This document shows, one piece after another, positions 1 to 7,094 of a stretch of DNA of 12,226 bases. The stretch is taken from contig CAVVIO010000098.1 of the NCBI GenBank assembly GCA_963748095.1, forward strand, positions 1 through 12,226. Reading direction: 5' to 3'. Position numbers and translations under genes: made by a program. Numbering within the stretch: the first letter of the stretch is position 1; every line of letters starts with the position of its first letter. A model generated the notes under the pieces. It worked only from the letters and a program-made list of their open reading frames with translations. It was not told the DNA's origin and searched no databases. The DNA is from CAVVIO01 sp963748095. Its GTDB lineage: Bacteria; Bacteroidota; Bacteroidia; Bacteroidales; UBA10428.

Positions 1-51
1 TTTTTATATTGCAGTATATAATAGTTAGGCAAACCACCAACAGCTACATGT

Positions 52-1302
52 ATGGCCCGTAAGAAGCAAAAAAAGAAAAAAAAGAATGTTGCCCCGGTCA
101 GCAGAGCCAGGCATAAAAAAGAATTCATTAAATCGTTCCTGGAATTTGCAACGAGAATGGGGTTTCCTGAGATTTCGGAAAATCTTACAGAAAAACGGAA
201 AGAATTAATGTACAATCTCCGCATTACCCAACCCAGGATCATAATTACCGATGCAACAGAAAATACCAGTGAAAACAGGAAAATGGTAGAGCGTGATGTA
301 AGCGAATTTTTAGATGTACTTTTTAAATGGAATGACCCGGATTATCCGTCCATTACCCGACGCGAATTCTTTGTGCAGGGTTATCAACTGGCCCGTTTTA
401 TAGTTAGCCTTGAAGAAAATGGTCAGCAGGAAGATAAGGAATTATTCTACCTGTTGAAAGACCGTTATGATAAATTTATCATTGAGGGTCAGAAAGCATT
501 AGACAAACTAGTGGGATGCCTGGATTACCTGGGAATTGTTTATGGTACCCCGGATACTAAATATTACTGGTTTAAAAGCAAATTTGAGACGAAACGTACT
601 AGTGATGGAATTATAACTTACTATTGTTCTAGAATATACAGCCATCCGTGTGAAAAACGGGAGGTGCTTATTGATAATGAACCAAGAACGGTGTACCGTT
701 TAGGACTGACCAGATACGAAACAGGATTACAGTGGGCCGCTATTGATCCCGTGAAACTTCCGGAATCAACGGTTAATAAAGAAAAATCGTTACCAGTTTA
801 TGTACAGATGCATGCCATAGGCCGGTTGAAGGAACGACTCGATAGCGTGGATTATAACCTGTTGCTGTTCTTTTTGAATGATTCTGTTGAGCATTATCAT
901 ATCGCTACTTCCCCTTCGGGCAGGTCGCTTTTAGAATACAGATATGACGATAAAAAACTCGGGTACCTGGTAATTGATATGCTAAAAAACCAGCTTGTAA
1001 TCCGCACTTTTCTTTTTATTACCAATAACGATACCCCGGAAGGGGCCCGACTTCACCGGATTGCCGGATTGCAGCTGGAAGATAAGAAATTCCTGCAAAT
1101 CGACCGGTTAAGTACCTTTTTACAGCCCGATGTACAAAATAATGAATTTATCTGCAGCTTATTCAACGAAGCCGGATGTGGCGAACTATTAAAACTGAAT
1201 AAAAAGTTTTTTAATTTCCGTCCGAAAAGCCCGGTAGCTTCCACCATCGAATCCTATTTTACAAAACGTGACGAATATATTCGCGAGATTCAGATCTCGT
1301 AA
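52..1302 (+). CDS. Uncharacterised cytoplasmic protein with lysine-rich N-terminus
   Basis: A 416-residue protein I do not recognise. There is no signal peptide or membrane segment, so it is probably cytoplasmic. The first 12 residues are almost all lysine and arginine (MARKKQKKKKKN), which suggests nucleic-acid or ribosome contact; this is inference. Residues 80-160 look largely helical and residues 165-240 look beta-rich. Residues 253-263 (MHAIGRLKERL), followed by a beta-rich stretch to about 324 (YLVIDM, LVIRTFLFIT), weakly resemble the HAxxRxxER pattern of small DUF4258/BrnT-type domains, but this is not a firm assignment. The start is well placed: tandem in-frame stops TAA and TAG lie at 19-24 and this is the first ATG after them. 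No clear Shine-Dalgarno is visible. It is the only + strand gene and converges on the glycosidase gene, with 36 bp between the two stop codons. Confidence 0.85.
   Translation: MARKKQKKKKKNVAPVSRARHKKEFIKSFLEFATRMGFPEISENLTEKRKELMYNLRITQPRIIITDATENTSENRKMVERDVSEFLDVLFKWNDPDYPSITRREFFVQGYQLARFIVSLEENGQQEDKELFYLLKDRYDKFIIEGQKALDKLVGCLDYLGIVYGTPDTKYYWFKSKFETKRTSDGIITYYCSRIYSHPCEKREVLIDNEPRTVYRLGLTRYETGLQWAAIDPVKLPESTVNKEKSLPVYVQMHAIGRLKERLDSVDYNLLLFFLNDSVEHYHIATSPSGRSLLEYRYDDKKLGYLVIDMLKNQLVIRTFLFITNNDTPEGARLHRIAGLQLEDKKFLQIDRLSTFLQPDVQNNEFICSLFNEAGCGELLKLNKKFFNFRPKSPVASTIESYFTKRDEYIREIQIS
1284..1299. terminator. Small hairpin at the convergent gene junction
   Basis: CGAGAT (1284-1289) and ATCTCG (1294-1299) form a perfect 6-bp stem with a 4-nt loop, inside the last codons of the + strand gene and directly before its TAA. 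No T-run follows on either strand, so it is a weak terminator candidate, but it is the only hairpin near the 36-bp convergent gap. Confidence 0.25.
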
Positions 1303-1338
1303 GTGAAGTGTCGTACATCTGTCCCATACTTCCTGTTT

Positions 1339-3552
1339 TCAATTACCCGGATCGGGAGTAGCATTTTCAGCCGTTTCAATATCTTTTACCACGTCCGGTC
1401 GGAGCAATTTCCAGTGGAAACGAAGCTTGTTGTTTTCCTTCCATGATTTACCATCCTGTTCGCTGTAATGCACAAGCGGCATCTCTTTATATATCGGGCT
1501 GGTTATGTCTATAACCTCATCCCAGTAATGCAATGCCTTTTGAAGGTGTTCCACCGCGTTTTGTTTGTATTCCTCAACACCGCTAACACGGTAAGTTTGG
1601 AGTTCAACAGCTCCTCTTAGTTTTTCGGCAAAAAACAATCCTAAATTTGCCCAGACCTTTACATCTGAAACTTCATACATGAGAGATGCATTTTGCGATA
1701 CATCGATATCTTTTACAAGATCGAGTGCTTCGTTGCAGTCTTCTTCAAGCTGATTGGCCAAATGTATCGGAGTGGTCCTGTCTGTACCAAAAGAATTGCC
1801 GGATAACGTTGACGTAACATAATCTTTAATGGAAACATAACTGGTATCCAGCGGCGGCTGGTTAATCTGTCTGTCAACCGAAATATATTCAACCCGGTGT
1901 TTATCCGGATCGAGTGCCATAAATCCTTCGCTGTAAAGTGTAAAGTCCCAGGTACAGTCAAATGAGGATGCCAAGCGCAACGGAGTTTTCCCTGCCAGGG
2001 AATAAGCCCTGAACAATACCCCTGCTTCTTTCCCGTAACGCCTGATAAATTCCTGTCGGAAAACTTCATCGGGCGTATCTGGATTATACAACAGCCGCCC
2101 CCATAATTCATAAAACAGCCACTGCCGCTCGAACGCATATTTCCAGTCCACTTTAAAACCTGGTTTTGTAAAATAATCCTTTGCCGGAATATAGGTTTCT
2201 GAGCCTATGAAATAGCCGCCGACGTAACTGTGCGCATTTTGACGGATATGCTCACGGATAAAACCGGCCACCCCCCAGCGAAGGCAGAAGAAATCTTCAT
2301 TGCGGGCTGTCCATATTATTTTATAGTCGTTGGGCTCCGGTTTCCAATACGTACCGTATATTTTCCCGCCGTGAACTTTAATAAGCTTTGTTGTTGAAAG
2401 CGGATGCGACCAGTTAAACTTGAGGCTTGCCCAAACCGGTTTTTCAATAAAATCCATCGCGGCTTCTTTCTCTATTTCCTGCCGCGTTATTTTTTCCATA
2501 TCAATTGACGTAGCACCCAGCGAGCCGGTATTTCCTGAAAAAGGAATTCTGTGTATGAGCTTTGATTTCCTTCCGGCGAGCCGCATACCCTCTATTATTG
2601 TTTCTCTCATCCAGTCTTCCCGCTGCTGCGGCGTCAATCCTCCCATTCCTTCACCAAGCGTAAGGCCCATTCCGGTAAGATCGGGATATTCCTGAAGAAC
2701 CTGTGTGACACATTCCCGCGTATATCGTTTTATTATTTCCGATGTATCGGCTTTTACAAAAAAATGATGTTCCAGGTTAAACATTTCAACATTGTGCGCT
2801 TTCGCAAATTCAGGTGTTACAAAAATGTTGAACGGGATCAGATAGGTATCGATGCCTCTCTCCTTTGCCATTCGGAGTATCCCGTGGAACAGCTCTTTCC
2901 ATTTCTCCATTTCCTTATCGTTCCATGGACTGGCTTCAGGAAAATTTTTCGGTTTGATCATAAATGTATACGGATGAAGATTCCACAGGGTAAGCACATT
3001 AAACCTGTTTTCCGCCATCATGTCGAGAAACGCTTCCCAGTAATTAAGATCGGCACAGGTTTCCTGGTGAAGATCAAGGGCAATGCTGTGCCTGTAGGTA
3101 TCCCATGGGAGATCAAATTTGATGGCTCGGAAATGCAGCCGAGTCGATTCGCTTTTGGCTTTTACATCCTGAAGTGCTGTCCCGTTACGTAATTCATCGG
3201 CAAGCGAAAGTGCACCATAGATTATCCCCCTTTCGTCACCGCCGGTAATTAGTATTTTAGTTCCTTCCGGTGTTATTGAATATGCTTCGGGGGATAAACC
3301 CATTGTGTCGGATGAAAGTGATATCTCAACATCTCCTTTTTCTTTCTGAATGGTATATCCCTGTTCCAGCAAAACTTTTTTAAGCATGCGGGCGGCATAT
3401 TCCGACTGCACGGAGGAGGTATCATAGTTAATAAAAACACCGTTGGCAAATACGGTGACACTGAATAAGACCAGGGAGAGAAACGAAAGAAGTGCTATTC
3501 TAAACACACCCGGGTTGTTTGCTGCCGTATCCGTACTGTTATTTTCAATCAT
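1339..3552 (-). CDS. Secreted glycoside hydrolase-like protein (GH20/GH67-type N-terminal domain plus putative TIM barrel)
   Basis: A 737-residue putative exported glycosidase. Residues 17-36 form the hydrophobic core of a signal peptide preceded by an unusually long polar stretch (residues 1-16). Residues 38-125 look like the alpha/beta domain that precedes the catalytic barrel in GH20 and GH67/GH115 enzymes, with the diagnostic GGDERGIIYGALSLADEL at 104-121. Residues 140-500 fit a TIM barrel: IKFDLPWDTYRH (144-155), NRFNVLTLWNLHPYTF (182-197), RGIDTYLIPFN (232-242), MGLTLGEGMGG (295-305) and GYFIGSETYIP (446-456). E301 and E452 are candidate catalytic acids, by inference. The WLFYELWGRLLYNP segment (478-491) recalls the region after the barrel in uronidase-type enzymes. 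The C-terminal 200 residues look helical. The substrate cannot be assigned; a uronic acid or hexosamine is plausible. An AGGA Shine-Dalgarno 9 nt upstream supports the start. No SusC/SusD genes are nearby. Confidence 0.8.
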   Translation of the reverse strand: MIENNSTDTAANNPGVFRIALLSFLSLVLFSVTVFANGVFINYDTSSVQSEYAARMLKKVLLEQGYTIQKEKGDVEISLSSDTMGLSPEAYSITPEGTKILITGGDERGIIYGALSLADELRNGTALQDVKAKSESTRLHFRAIKFDLPWDTYRHSIALDLHQETCADLNYWEAFLDMMAENRFNVLTLWNLHPYTFMIKPKNFPEASPWNDKEMEKWKELFHGILRMAKERGIDTYLIPFNIFVTPEFAKAHNVEMFNLEHHFFVKADTSEIIKRYTRECVTQVLQEYPDLTGMGLTLGEGMGGLTPQQREDWMRETIIEGMRLAGRKSKLIHRIPFSGNTGSLGATSIDMEKITRQEIEKEAAMDFIEKPVWASLKFNWSHPLSTTKLIKVHGGKIYGTYWKPEPNDYKIIWTARNEDFFCLRWGVAGFIREHIRQNAHSYVGGYFIGSETYIPAKDYFTKPGFKVDWKYAFERQWLFYELWGRLLYNPDTPDEVFRQEFIRRYGKEAGVLFRAYSLAGKTPLRLASSFDCTWDFTLYSEGFMALDPDKHRVEYISVDRQINQPPLDTSYVSIKDYVTSTLSGNSFGTDRTTPIHLANQLEEDCNEALDLVKDIDVSQNASLMYEVSDVKVWANLGLFFAEKLRGAVELQTYRVSGVEEYKQNAVEHLQKALHYWDEVIDITSPIYKEMPLVHYSEQDGKSWKENNKLRFHWKLLRPDVVKDIETAENATPDPGN

Positions 3553-3559
3553 AATAAGA

Positions 3560-3598
3560 TGTCCTTTATTTTAATTGCAAATTATAAAAAAAAGGACA
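3560..3598 (-). promoter_or_regulatory. Inverted repeat sequestering the glycosidase ribosome binding site
   Basis: On the + strand TGTCCTTT (3560-3567) and AAAGGACA (3591-3598) are perfect inverted repeats. Pairing continues past one mismatch (TTTTA with TAAAA), giving 13 of 14 bp around an 11-nt loop. In the - strand transcript the downstream arm AAAGGACA contains the AAAGGA Shine-Dalgarno of the glycosidase, about 9 nt before its ATG, and the upstream arm UGUCCUUU is its anti-SD. The hairpin would hide the ribosome binding site. Alternatively it is a protein operator. Confidence 0.5.
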
Positions 3599-3637
3599 GT
3601 ATCTTTTGTTTTTGGATGAAAACTGATATTGCAGGTT

Positions 3638-4180
3638 TTATTCGTTTCTATTTATAACTGATTTTCTTCTTTGCTTCTCTATAAAACTCACAATAGTTCG
3701 ATTGCTCGTTATAAAATATACTCCTAATGCAGTCTGTATAAAATTCAGCAATAGATATGACCAGGTCGGATTTGAACTATAATTCCGCGGTAATGAACTT
3801 TGCTGAAAATACAGAATAATTTGCCGACAAAGCTGAGGAAAACTCCGAAGCAAGATTATACCTCCGATCACTATTATCGAAATTGTATAAATCGAGGAGC
3901 GGTGCATATTCAGTTCAAATTTTTCTTCCGGGAATCCCTTATCAAGCTTTAATTTGTCGATTATCCAATTAGTACGAAATATGCAGAGATAAAGAATTAA
4001 AAAAAAGAAAATTAATACAAAAGTAGTAATGGTTAAGGCTGCCAATATCGCTCCCAAAGCTGTAACATTACTAATTAAAGGTATATAAGTCAGGTAACTG
4101 TAAATAATTTGCAGGGAATCCAGAACAAACCAGATTCCCATAACCCTGATGAGAATGATCCAAAAACTTCGTGGTGTCAT
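3638..4180 (-). CDS. Four-helix integral membrane protein of unknown function
   Basis: A 180-residue inner-membrane protein. Hydrophobic segments lie at about residues 7-30, 43-68, 96-115 and 140-158. A charged loop (69-94, FRTNWIIDKLKLDKGFPEEKF) separates helices 2 and 3, and the tail is basic (EKQRRK). The shape, including a loop with an LxLDxGFxEE-like run and a final helix ending near an arginine, resembles a broad family of uncharacterised four-helix bacterial membrane proteins; function is unknown. The start at 4180 has no Shine-Dalgarno, and a perfect palindrome GTTTATAAAC (4197-4206) lies just upstream. A copy of the dispersed repeat occupies 4211-4295, between this gene and the preceding membrane-protein gene. 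Base composition is more AT-rich than that of the glycosidase gene next door. Confidence 0.8.
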   Translation of the reverse strand: MTPRSFWIILIRVMGIWFVLDSLQIIYSYLTYIPLISNVTALGAILAALTITTFVLIFFFLILYLCIFRTNWIIDKLKLDKGFPEEKFELNMHRSSIYTISIIVIGGIILLRSFPQLCRQIILYFQQSSLPRNYSSNPTWSYLLLNFIQTALGVYFITSNRTIVSFIEKQRRKSVINRNE

Positions 4181-4210
4181 AGTTTATATTAAATTAGTTT
4201 ATAAACATAT

Positions 4211-4295
4211 CCATAAACTGAACATGCCTGATTTTAAACAAAAATTAATTCCCCGCTTACCGTTTATGGCCTAAATGTAAAAGATATTCCGGTAA
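4211..4295. repeat. Dispersed intergenic repeat, copy 1
   Basis: CCATAAAC (4211-4218) pairs with GTTTATGG (4262-4269) across 43 nt. The conserved core then continues to 4295 (CCTAAATGTAAAAGATATTCCGGTAA). It lies between the 3' end of the 4309-4845 gene and the 5' end of the 3638-4180 gene. The - strand TACATTTA is present but the TTTG 20 nt before it is not, and the distal GGGTAACA units of copies 2 and 4 are missing. A 5-bp hairpin TTCCG/CGGAA (4287-4301) overlaps its end and could act as a weak terminator for the 4309-4845 gene. Confidence 0.75.
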
Positions 4296-4308
4296 TCGGA
4301 AGAAGTTA

Positions 4309-4845
4309 TTATTCAGCCACTTCAGTATTATAAGTCTTTACAATTCCGGCTTTAATTAATTTATCTGCAGGGACAAAGTAAAGTAATAATCCAAGAGCAG
4401 CAACGATAACTATCCTTATTTTCATTCTATTGGTAAAGATTTTCAGATCAGGCTTTTTGGATTGCATCACTAAAATAATCGGTAAAATAATTACCAAAGT
4501 TGAAGAACCAATTAAAAGCATTTTATCATACCCTGGCCAGCTCTCAAGTTTGAACATAATTCCAATTAAACATACGCTTAAACTCAGTGAGGCAAGTTTG
4601 TCAATAAATCTTTCCAGTCCTCCTGCATTATCGTCATCAGACATTGAATACGCCTTAAAAAAATATAATACAGCCAAGGTTGAAAGTGTTAAGGTCATAA
4701 ACACCCCTACTTGTAAATCACTTGATATATGAAGAAGTAGAATTACAAGAAATATCAAAGCTAAAATGGCTTCATACTTATCCAGTTTTCGCGTGAGCCG
4801 GTTGCTCATTTTTACAATTTGTTCATTTTGTTTAGATTGTATCAT
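4309..4845 (-). CDS. Multi-pass membrane protein with GldL-like FKxxxWPG motif
   Basis: A 178-residue inner-membrane protein with about five hydrophobic segments (residues 25-41, 46-64, 82-98, 108-127 and 142-158). Residues 98-113, FKLESWPGYDKMLLIG, match the FKxxHWPGxxxMLxIG signature of the helical hairpin in GldL, the gliding/type IX secretion motor subunit, and of many small Bacteroidota membrane proteins. There is no cytoplasmic GldL-type C-terminal region and no gldK/M/N neighbours, so it is not GldL itself; the role is unknown. Loop 68-80 is acidic (SMSDDDNAGG). ATG at 4845 is the longest start; M13 (4809) is possible and would begin nearer the first helix. Neither has a recognisable Shine-Dalgarno. 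Confidence 0.8.
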   Translation of the reverse strand: MIQSKQNEQIVKMSNRLTRKLDKYEAILALIFLVILLLHISSDLQVGVFMTLTLSTLAVLYFFKAYSMSDDDNAGGLERFIDKLASLSLSVCLIGIMFKLESWPGYDKMLLIGSSTLVIILPIILVMQSKKPDLKIFTNRMKIRIVIVAALGLLLYFVPADKLIKAGIVKTYNTEVAE

Positions 4846-5028
4846 GCTTTTTGTGATTGAAAGTTAAAATTTTTAGATATTTCTGTTTGCCTTGAATTTT
4901 CTATTCAGTTATCTTATTTGTCATTATTTCAGTTATATTGACAGAATACGGTTTGACAATATGGAGTGATTATTTTTCTGTTTTCGAAAATATAATTAAA
5001 AATGGTAACATTAAATATCATAACCAGA

Positions 5029-5074
5029 TGCCAAAAATATATGTACACAGTTTGCCATTCCTTTATTTTTGACA
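5029..5074 (-). terminator. AT-rich inverted repeat overlapping a stop codon
   Basis: TGCCAAAAATA (5029-5039) and TATTTTTGACA (5064-5074) form an 11-bp inverted repeat with one mismatch and a 24-nt loop. The right arm covers the TAA stop of the 5063-5674 gene. The stem is AT-rich and lacks a proper T-run after it, so termination is only one possible reading. Confidence 0.25.
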
Positions 5075-5674
5075 ATTACAATTGTTATAATCTTTAACTA
5101 AGTCATTGAAATTATAACTGTTGTAATAATTCTCGTTGATTTTTTTAACTAAATCAGGACATCCTTCCAAATATTTTGTGATTTTTTTAAAATTATTGAA
5201 CCAACCCGGAACGAATAGGTCTCCATTTTCAATTTGTAAAACCTTAACAATCCGGGGACCAATATATCTCATAAAATCAAAACCATAAGTATTTGTATCG
5301 TAGTATATATATTGTTTCATTTTCCCGGTTGTTTCAAGTCTTAGAAAAACAAAACTATCTGGATCAGAAATTCCGTTCAGATTTAAATTATCCTTTAATG
5401 ATATAAACCTTACTTCTTCATTATTATAAATGAACCTGATTTCTTTTACCTGTCCTGGTAATAATCTTTTAGTATGCCCATTTATATTATAATATTTAAC
5501 CTTTCCCTGAACTCTGTAAAATTTTATATCACCAGTAAAAATATTTTTTGGCAATTTAAAAGTAACATTTATGACGGAATCATTATTAGTGATTATACTG
5601 CCTTTTAAATCCATCGCCTTAATGGGGCCTGATCCAAGTATTCCAAGAATAAAAAAAATTATTACATTTTTCAT
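5063..5674 (-). CDS. Secreted Bacteroidota protein of unknown function
   Basis: A 203-residue exported protein from the chosen start. It opens with MKNVIIFFILGILGSGPIKA, a typical signal peptide, then a beta-rich body beginning MDLKGSIITNNDSVINVTFKLP. Further landmarks are KVKYYNINGHTKRLLP, VKEIRFIYNNEEVRFISL and IENGDLFVPGWFNNFKK, and a C-terminal helical part with CPDLVKKI and a closing DYNNCNCQK. This arrangement (KGxIxTNxxD opening, KYY and EIRF strands, C-terminal CPxLxxKI and YNxxC) fits a widespread unnamed Bacteroidota secreted family. The role is unknown. An in-frame ATG at 5731 would put 19 extra residues before the signal peptide and run across one arm of the dispersed repeat, so the ATG at 5674 is preferred; M13 of the longer form (5695) is a second alternative. 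Confidence 0.7.
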   Translation of the reverse strand: MKNVIIFFILGILGSGPIKAMDLKGSIITNNDSVINVTFKLPKNIFTGDIKFYRVQGKVKYYNINGHTKRLLPGQVKEIRFIYNNEEVRFISLKDNLNLNGISDPDSFVFLRLETTGKMKQYIYYDTNTYGFDFMRYIGPRIVKVLQIENGDLFVPGWFNNFKKITKYLEGCPDLVKKINENYYNSYNFNDLVKDYNNCNCQK

Positions 5675-5712
5675 ATGCAATATCTTTACATTCATTAATA
5701 TGCCTGATACAC

Positions 5713-5848
5713 CCATAAACACATCCTGCATTCTTATAACAAATGAGGTTTCTCAACTACCACTTACCGTTTATGGTCTAAATGTAAAAGATTTTCATGT
5801 AAAAAACAAATTTGTAAGGGTAACAAAAAAACGGGTAACAGGGTGACA
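5713..5848. repeat. Dispersed intergenic repeat, copy 2 (full length)
   Basis: This is one of two long copies. CCATAAAC (5713-5720) pairs with GTTTATGG (5769-5776) across 48 nt. The conserved core runs 5769-5810. A degenerate tail follows with GGGTAACA at 5818 and 5833 and GGGTGACA at 5841. On the - strand the core reads TTTG-N20-TACATTTA. It lies directly upstream of the 5063-5674 gene, and its outer end overlaps the terminator of the DUF2807 gene. Confidence 0.75.
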
Positions 5849-5868
5849 AGTGCCCCGTTTACCCGTTT
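5824..5868 (-). terminator. Rho-independent terminator of the DUF2807 gene
   Basis: On the - strand AAACGGGTAA (5868-5859) pairs perfectly with TTACCCGTTT (5838-5829). A further GGG/CCC pairing lies inside after a two-base mismatch, and the stem runs into a T-tract ending TTTTTTG (5830-5824). It sits about 55 nt beyond the stop codon of the DUF2807 locus, which is the expected place and orientation. Confidence 0.75.
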
Positions 5869-5923
5869 ATAAATTTAAATCTTAAGTAACCTTTTTGAAT
5901 TCAGAACCCCGTTTAATCAGGCA

Positions 5924-6763
5924 TTATCTTATACTAACATCACATGATTTACAGATACTCCGGTTCGTTACCCGGGGATTTCCCTTGCACAGCAGGTCAC
6001 TGCCGCCTGATAACGTTACATCCAGCGTACCGGTCACATTCATCTTGGCATCTGATGAGCCGGACAGATCCAGAATGCAGTCTTTTACATTCAGATCATG
6101 TGCTATGATATCACTACCTCCCCTGGCTGTTATCATCAATTTGCCGGTATTGCCTTCCAGAACCGCGTCCGATCCGCCGTTCAGGGTCAGCGTGCAGGAT
6201 TCTCCCGATAACATTGTTCAGCACTAAATATCACTGCCGCCGCTGGCATCCAGTTTGATATTCTGTACCGACACAAAACTGATCTTGGCATCCGATCCGC
6301 CGCTGAAACTTCCGGTTAATGCATCGGCCTTAAGGTTTATTTTGTTCAGATCGCTCCCGCCGCTCAGGTTTAATTCGAATTTCCCGGCTGTTGCTATTGT
6401 TGTCTCGGCAAATACATCAGATCCGCCGGATGCTTTTATGCTGTTCAATTCTTTGAATGTAAGATGTACCATTCTTCTATGGCTTTTCATTATTCTCGCA
6501 TCAGAATAAATATACAGCGTGCCGTTTTTCACTTCGGTTTTTACTTTATCTACCAGGTTTTCATCTGTTTCAATAATCATTGAGTACGTACTGCCCTGGG
6601 TAAGTACCAGGTCCCATCCGTTACTAGTTACAATAGCCGTGAAAGGCTGTACATCCCGCTCCTTCTTAACGATATTTCCGTTACCGGTAATCTGCGCCTG
6701 TGCATAAGATACCGACAGTGTTACTATCATCATAAAAAAAGCAGTTCGTTGTATGGTTTTCAT
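5924..6763 (-). pseudogene. Secreted DUF2807 (GIN-domain) protein interrupted by tandem in-frame stops
   Basis: A secreted beta-helical protein of the DUF2807/GIN 'putative auto-transporter adhesin head' family. The signal peptide is residues 1-23 (cleavage after AQA). The family opening VQPFTAIVTSNGWDLVLTQG is at 38-57. Repeating (G/S)SD turns, one per helix coil, follow at 18-21 residue intervals: GGSD at about 113, 135, 155 and 175, then four more in the second half, then GNPRVTNRS and a natural-looking end DVSIR. After SGGSDI (residue 179) the reading frame meets TAG TGC TGA (6226-6218) and then resumes in the same frame as TMLSGESCTLTLNGGSD. The spacing across the break is 21 codons, so nothing large is missing. 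One extra T after GATATT plus one lost base before TGTTATCG would restore ISAEQ-LSGES, so compensating indels or assembly errors are as likely as true decay. The first part alone would be a 179-residue truncated product. Confidence 0.8.
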
Positions 6764-6853
6764 AGTTTTTTTAGTTTTATGTTTCGATTATGTTATTTTT
6801 TGAATTAAGAATGCTAAACCTGTTCAACTTACAGTGTTTAACATTCGATTAAA

Positions 6854-6882
6854 TAGACGAACGTTTTTACAGAATGTTGCAC
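6854..6882 (-). promoter_or_regulatory. ECF-sigma-type promoter for the DUF2807 gene
   Basis: On the - strand GTGCAAC (6882-6876) is followed, 16 nt after its AAC, by CGTCTA (6859-6854). ECF sigma factors typically use an AAC-containing -35 and a CGTC-containing -10 at this spacing. The -10 lies about 90 nt before the ATG. CGTCTA was not seen upstream of any other gene here. This suggests envelope-stress or anti-sigma-type control, by inference. Confidence 0.45.
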
Positions 6883-6978
6883 AGATACATCAGGATACCG
6901 GTAACTTTTACGCACATACATGTTGAACGGAGAATAACAATTTTCCGTGTGTACAGGATGTGGGTGTGAAGATTGAAA

Positions 6979-7043
6979 GGACCCAAAAACAAAAAAAGGT
7001 CCAGGCTACACGTTGTTAATCCTTAACCGGGTTTTTGTTTTTT
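6979..7043 (-). terminator. Possible terminator region of the prolyl oligopeptidase gene
   Basis: GGACC (6979-6983) and GGTCC (6998-7002) flank an A-rich loop, and AAAAACAAAAAAA (6985-6997) is complementary to TTTTTGTTTTTT (7032-7043). Two alternative hairpins are therefore possible, with T-rich runs on the - strand, 50-115 nt beyond the oligopeptidase stop. Neither is a textbook terminator. Confidence 0.3.
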
Positions 7044-7094
7044 AACCCATGACCAGAGGGGGAAAAGAAAAATATTTTCACATATCGTTACCCG

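Larger units (their letters stand above)
6764..7094. other. Intergenic region between prolyl oligopeptidase and DUF2807 genes
   Basis: 331 bp without a coding region. The half next to the DUF2807 gene contains an ECF-type promoter candidate and an inverted repeat AACATTC (6840-6846)/GAATGTT (6872-6878) that flanks it. The half next to the oligopeptidase gene contains poly-A/poly-T inverted repeats. Apart from a short ACGGA/TCCGT inverted repeat near 6928-6949, I see nothing else. Confidence 0.6.

Noticed and set aside
1713..2138. 141-codon - strand open frame inside the glycosidase gene
   Set aside because: It lies wholly within the glycosidase coding sequence in another frame, and its translation is rich in unlikely residues with no domain.
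5571..5846. + strand open frame across the start of the 5063-5674 gene and repeat copy 2
   Set aside because: It overlaps a better-supported signal-peptide gene on the other strand, and its C-terminal part is just translation of the dispersed repeat.
5924..6214. The second half of the DUF2807 locus as a separate gene starting at the ATG at 6214
   Set aside because: It has no signal peptide or ribosome binding site and continues the coil pattern of the first half in the same frame, so it is part of one interrupted gene.
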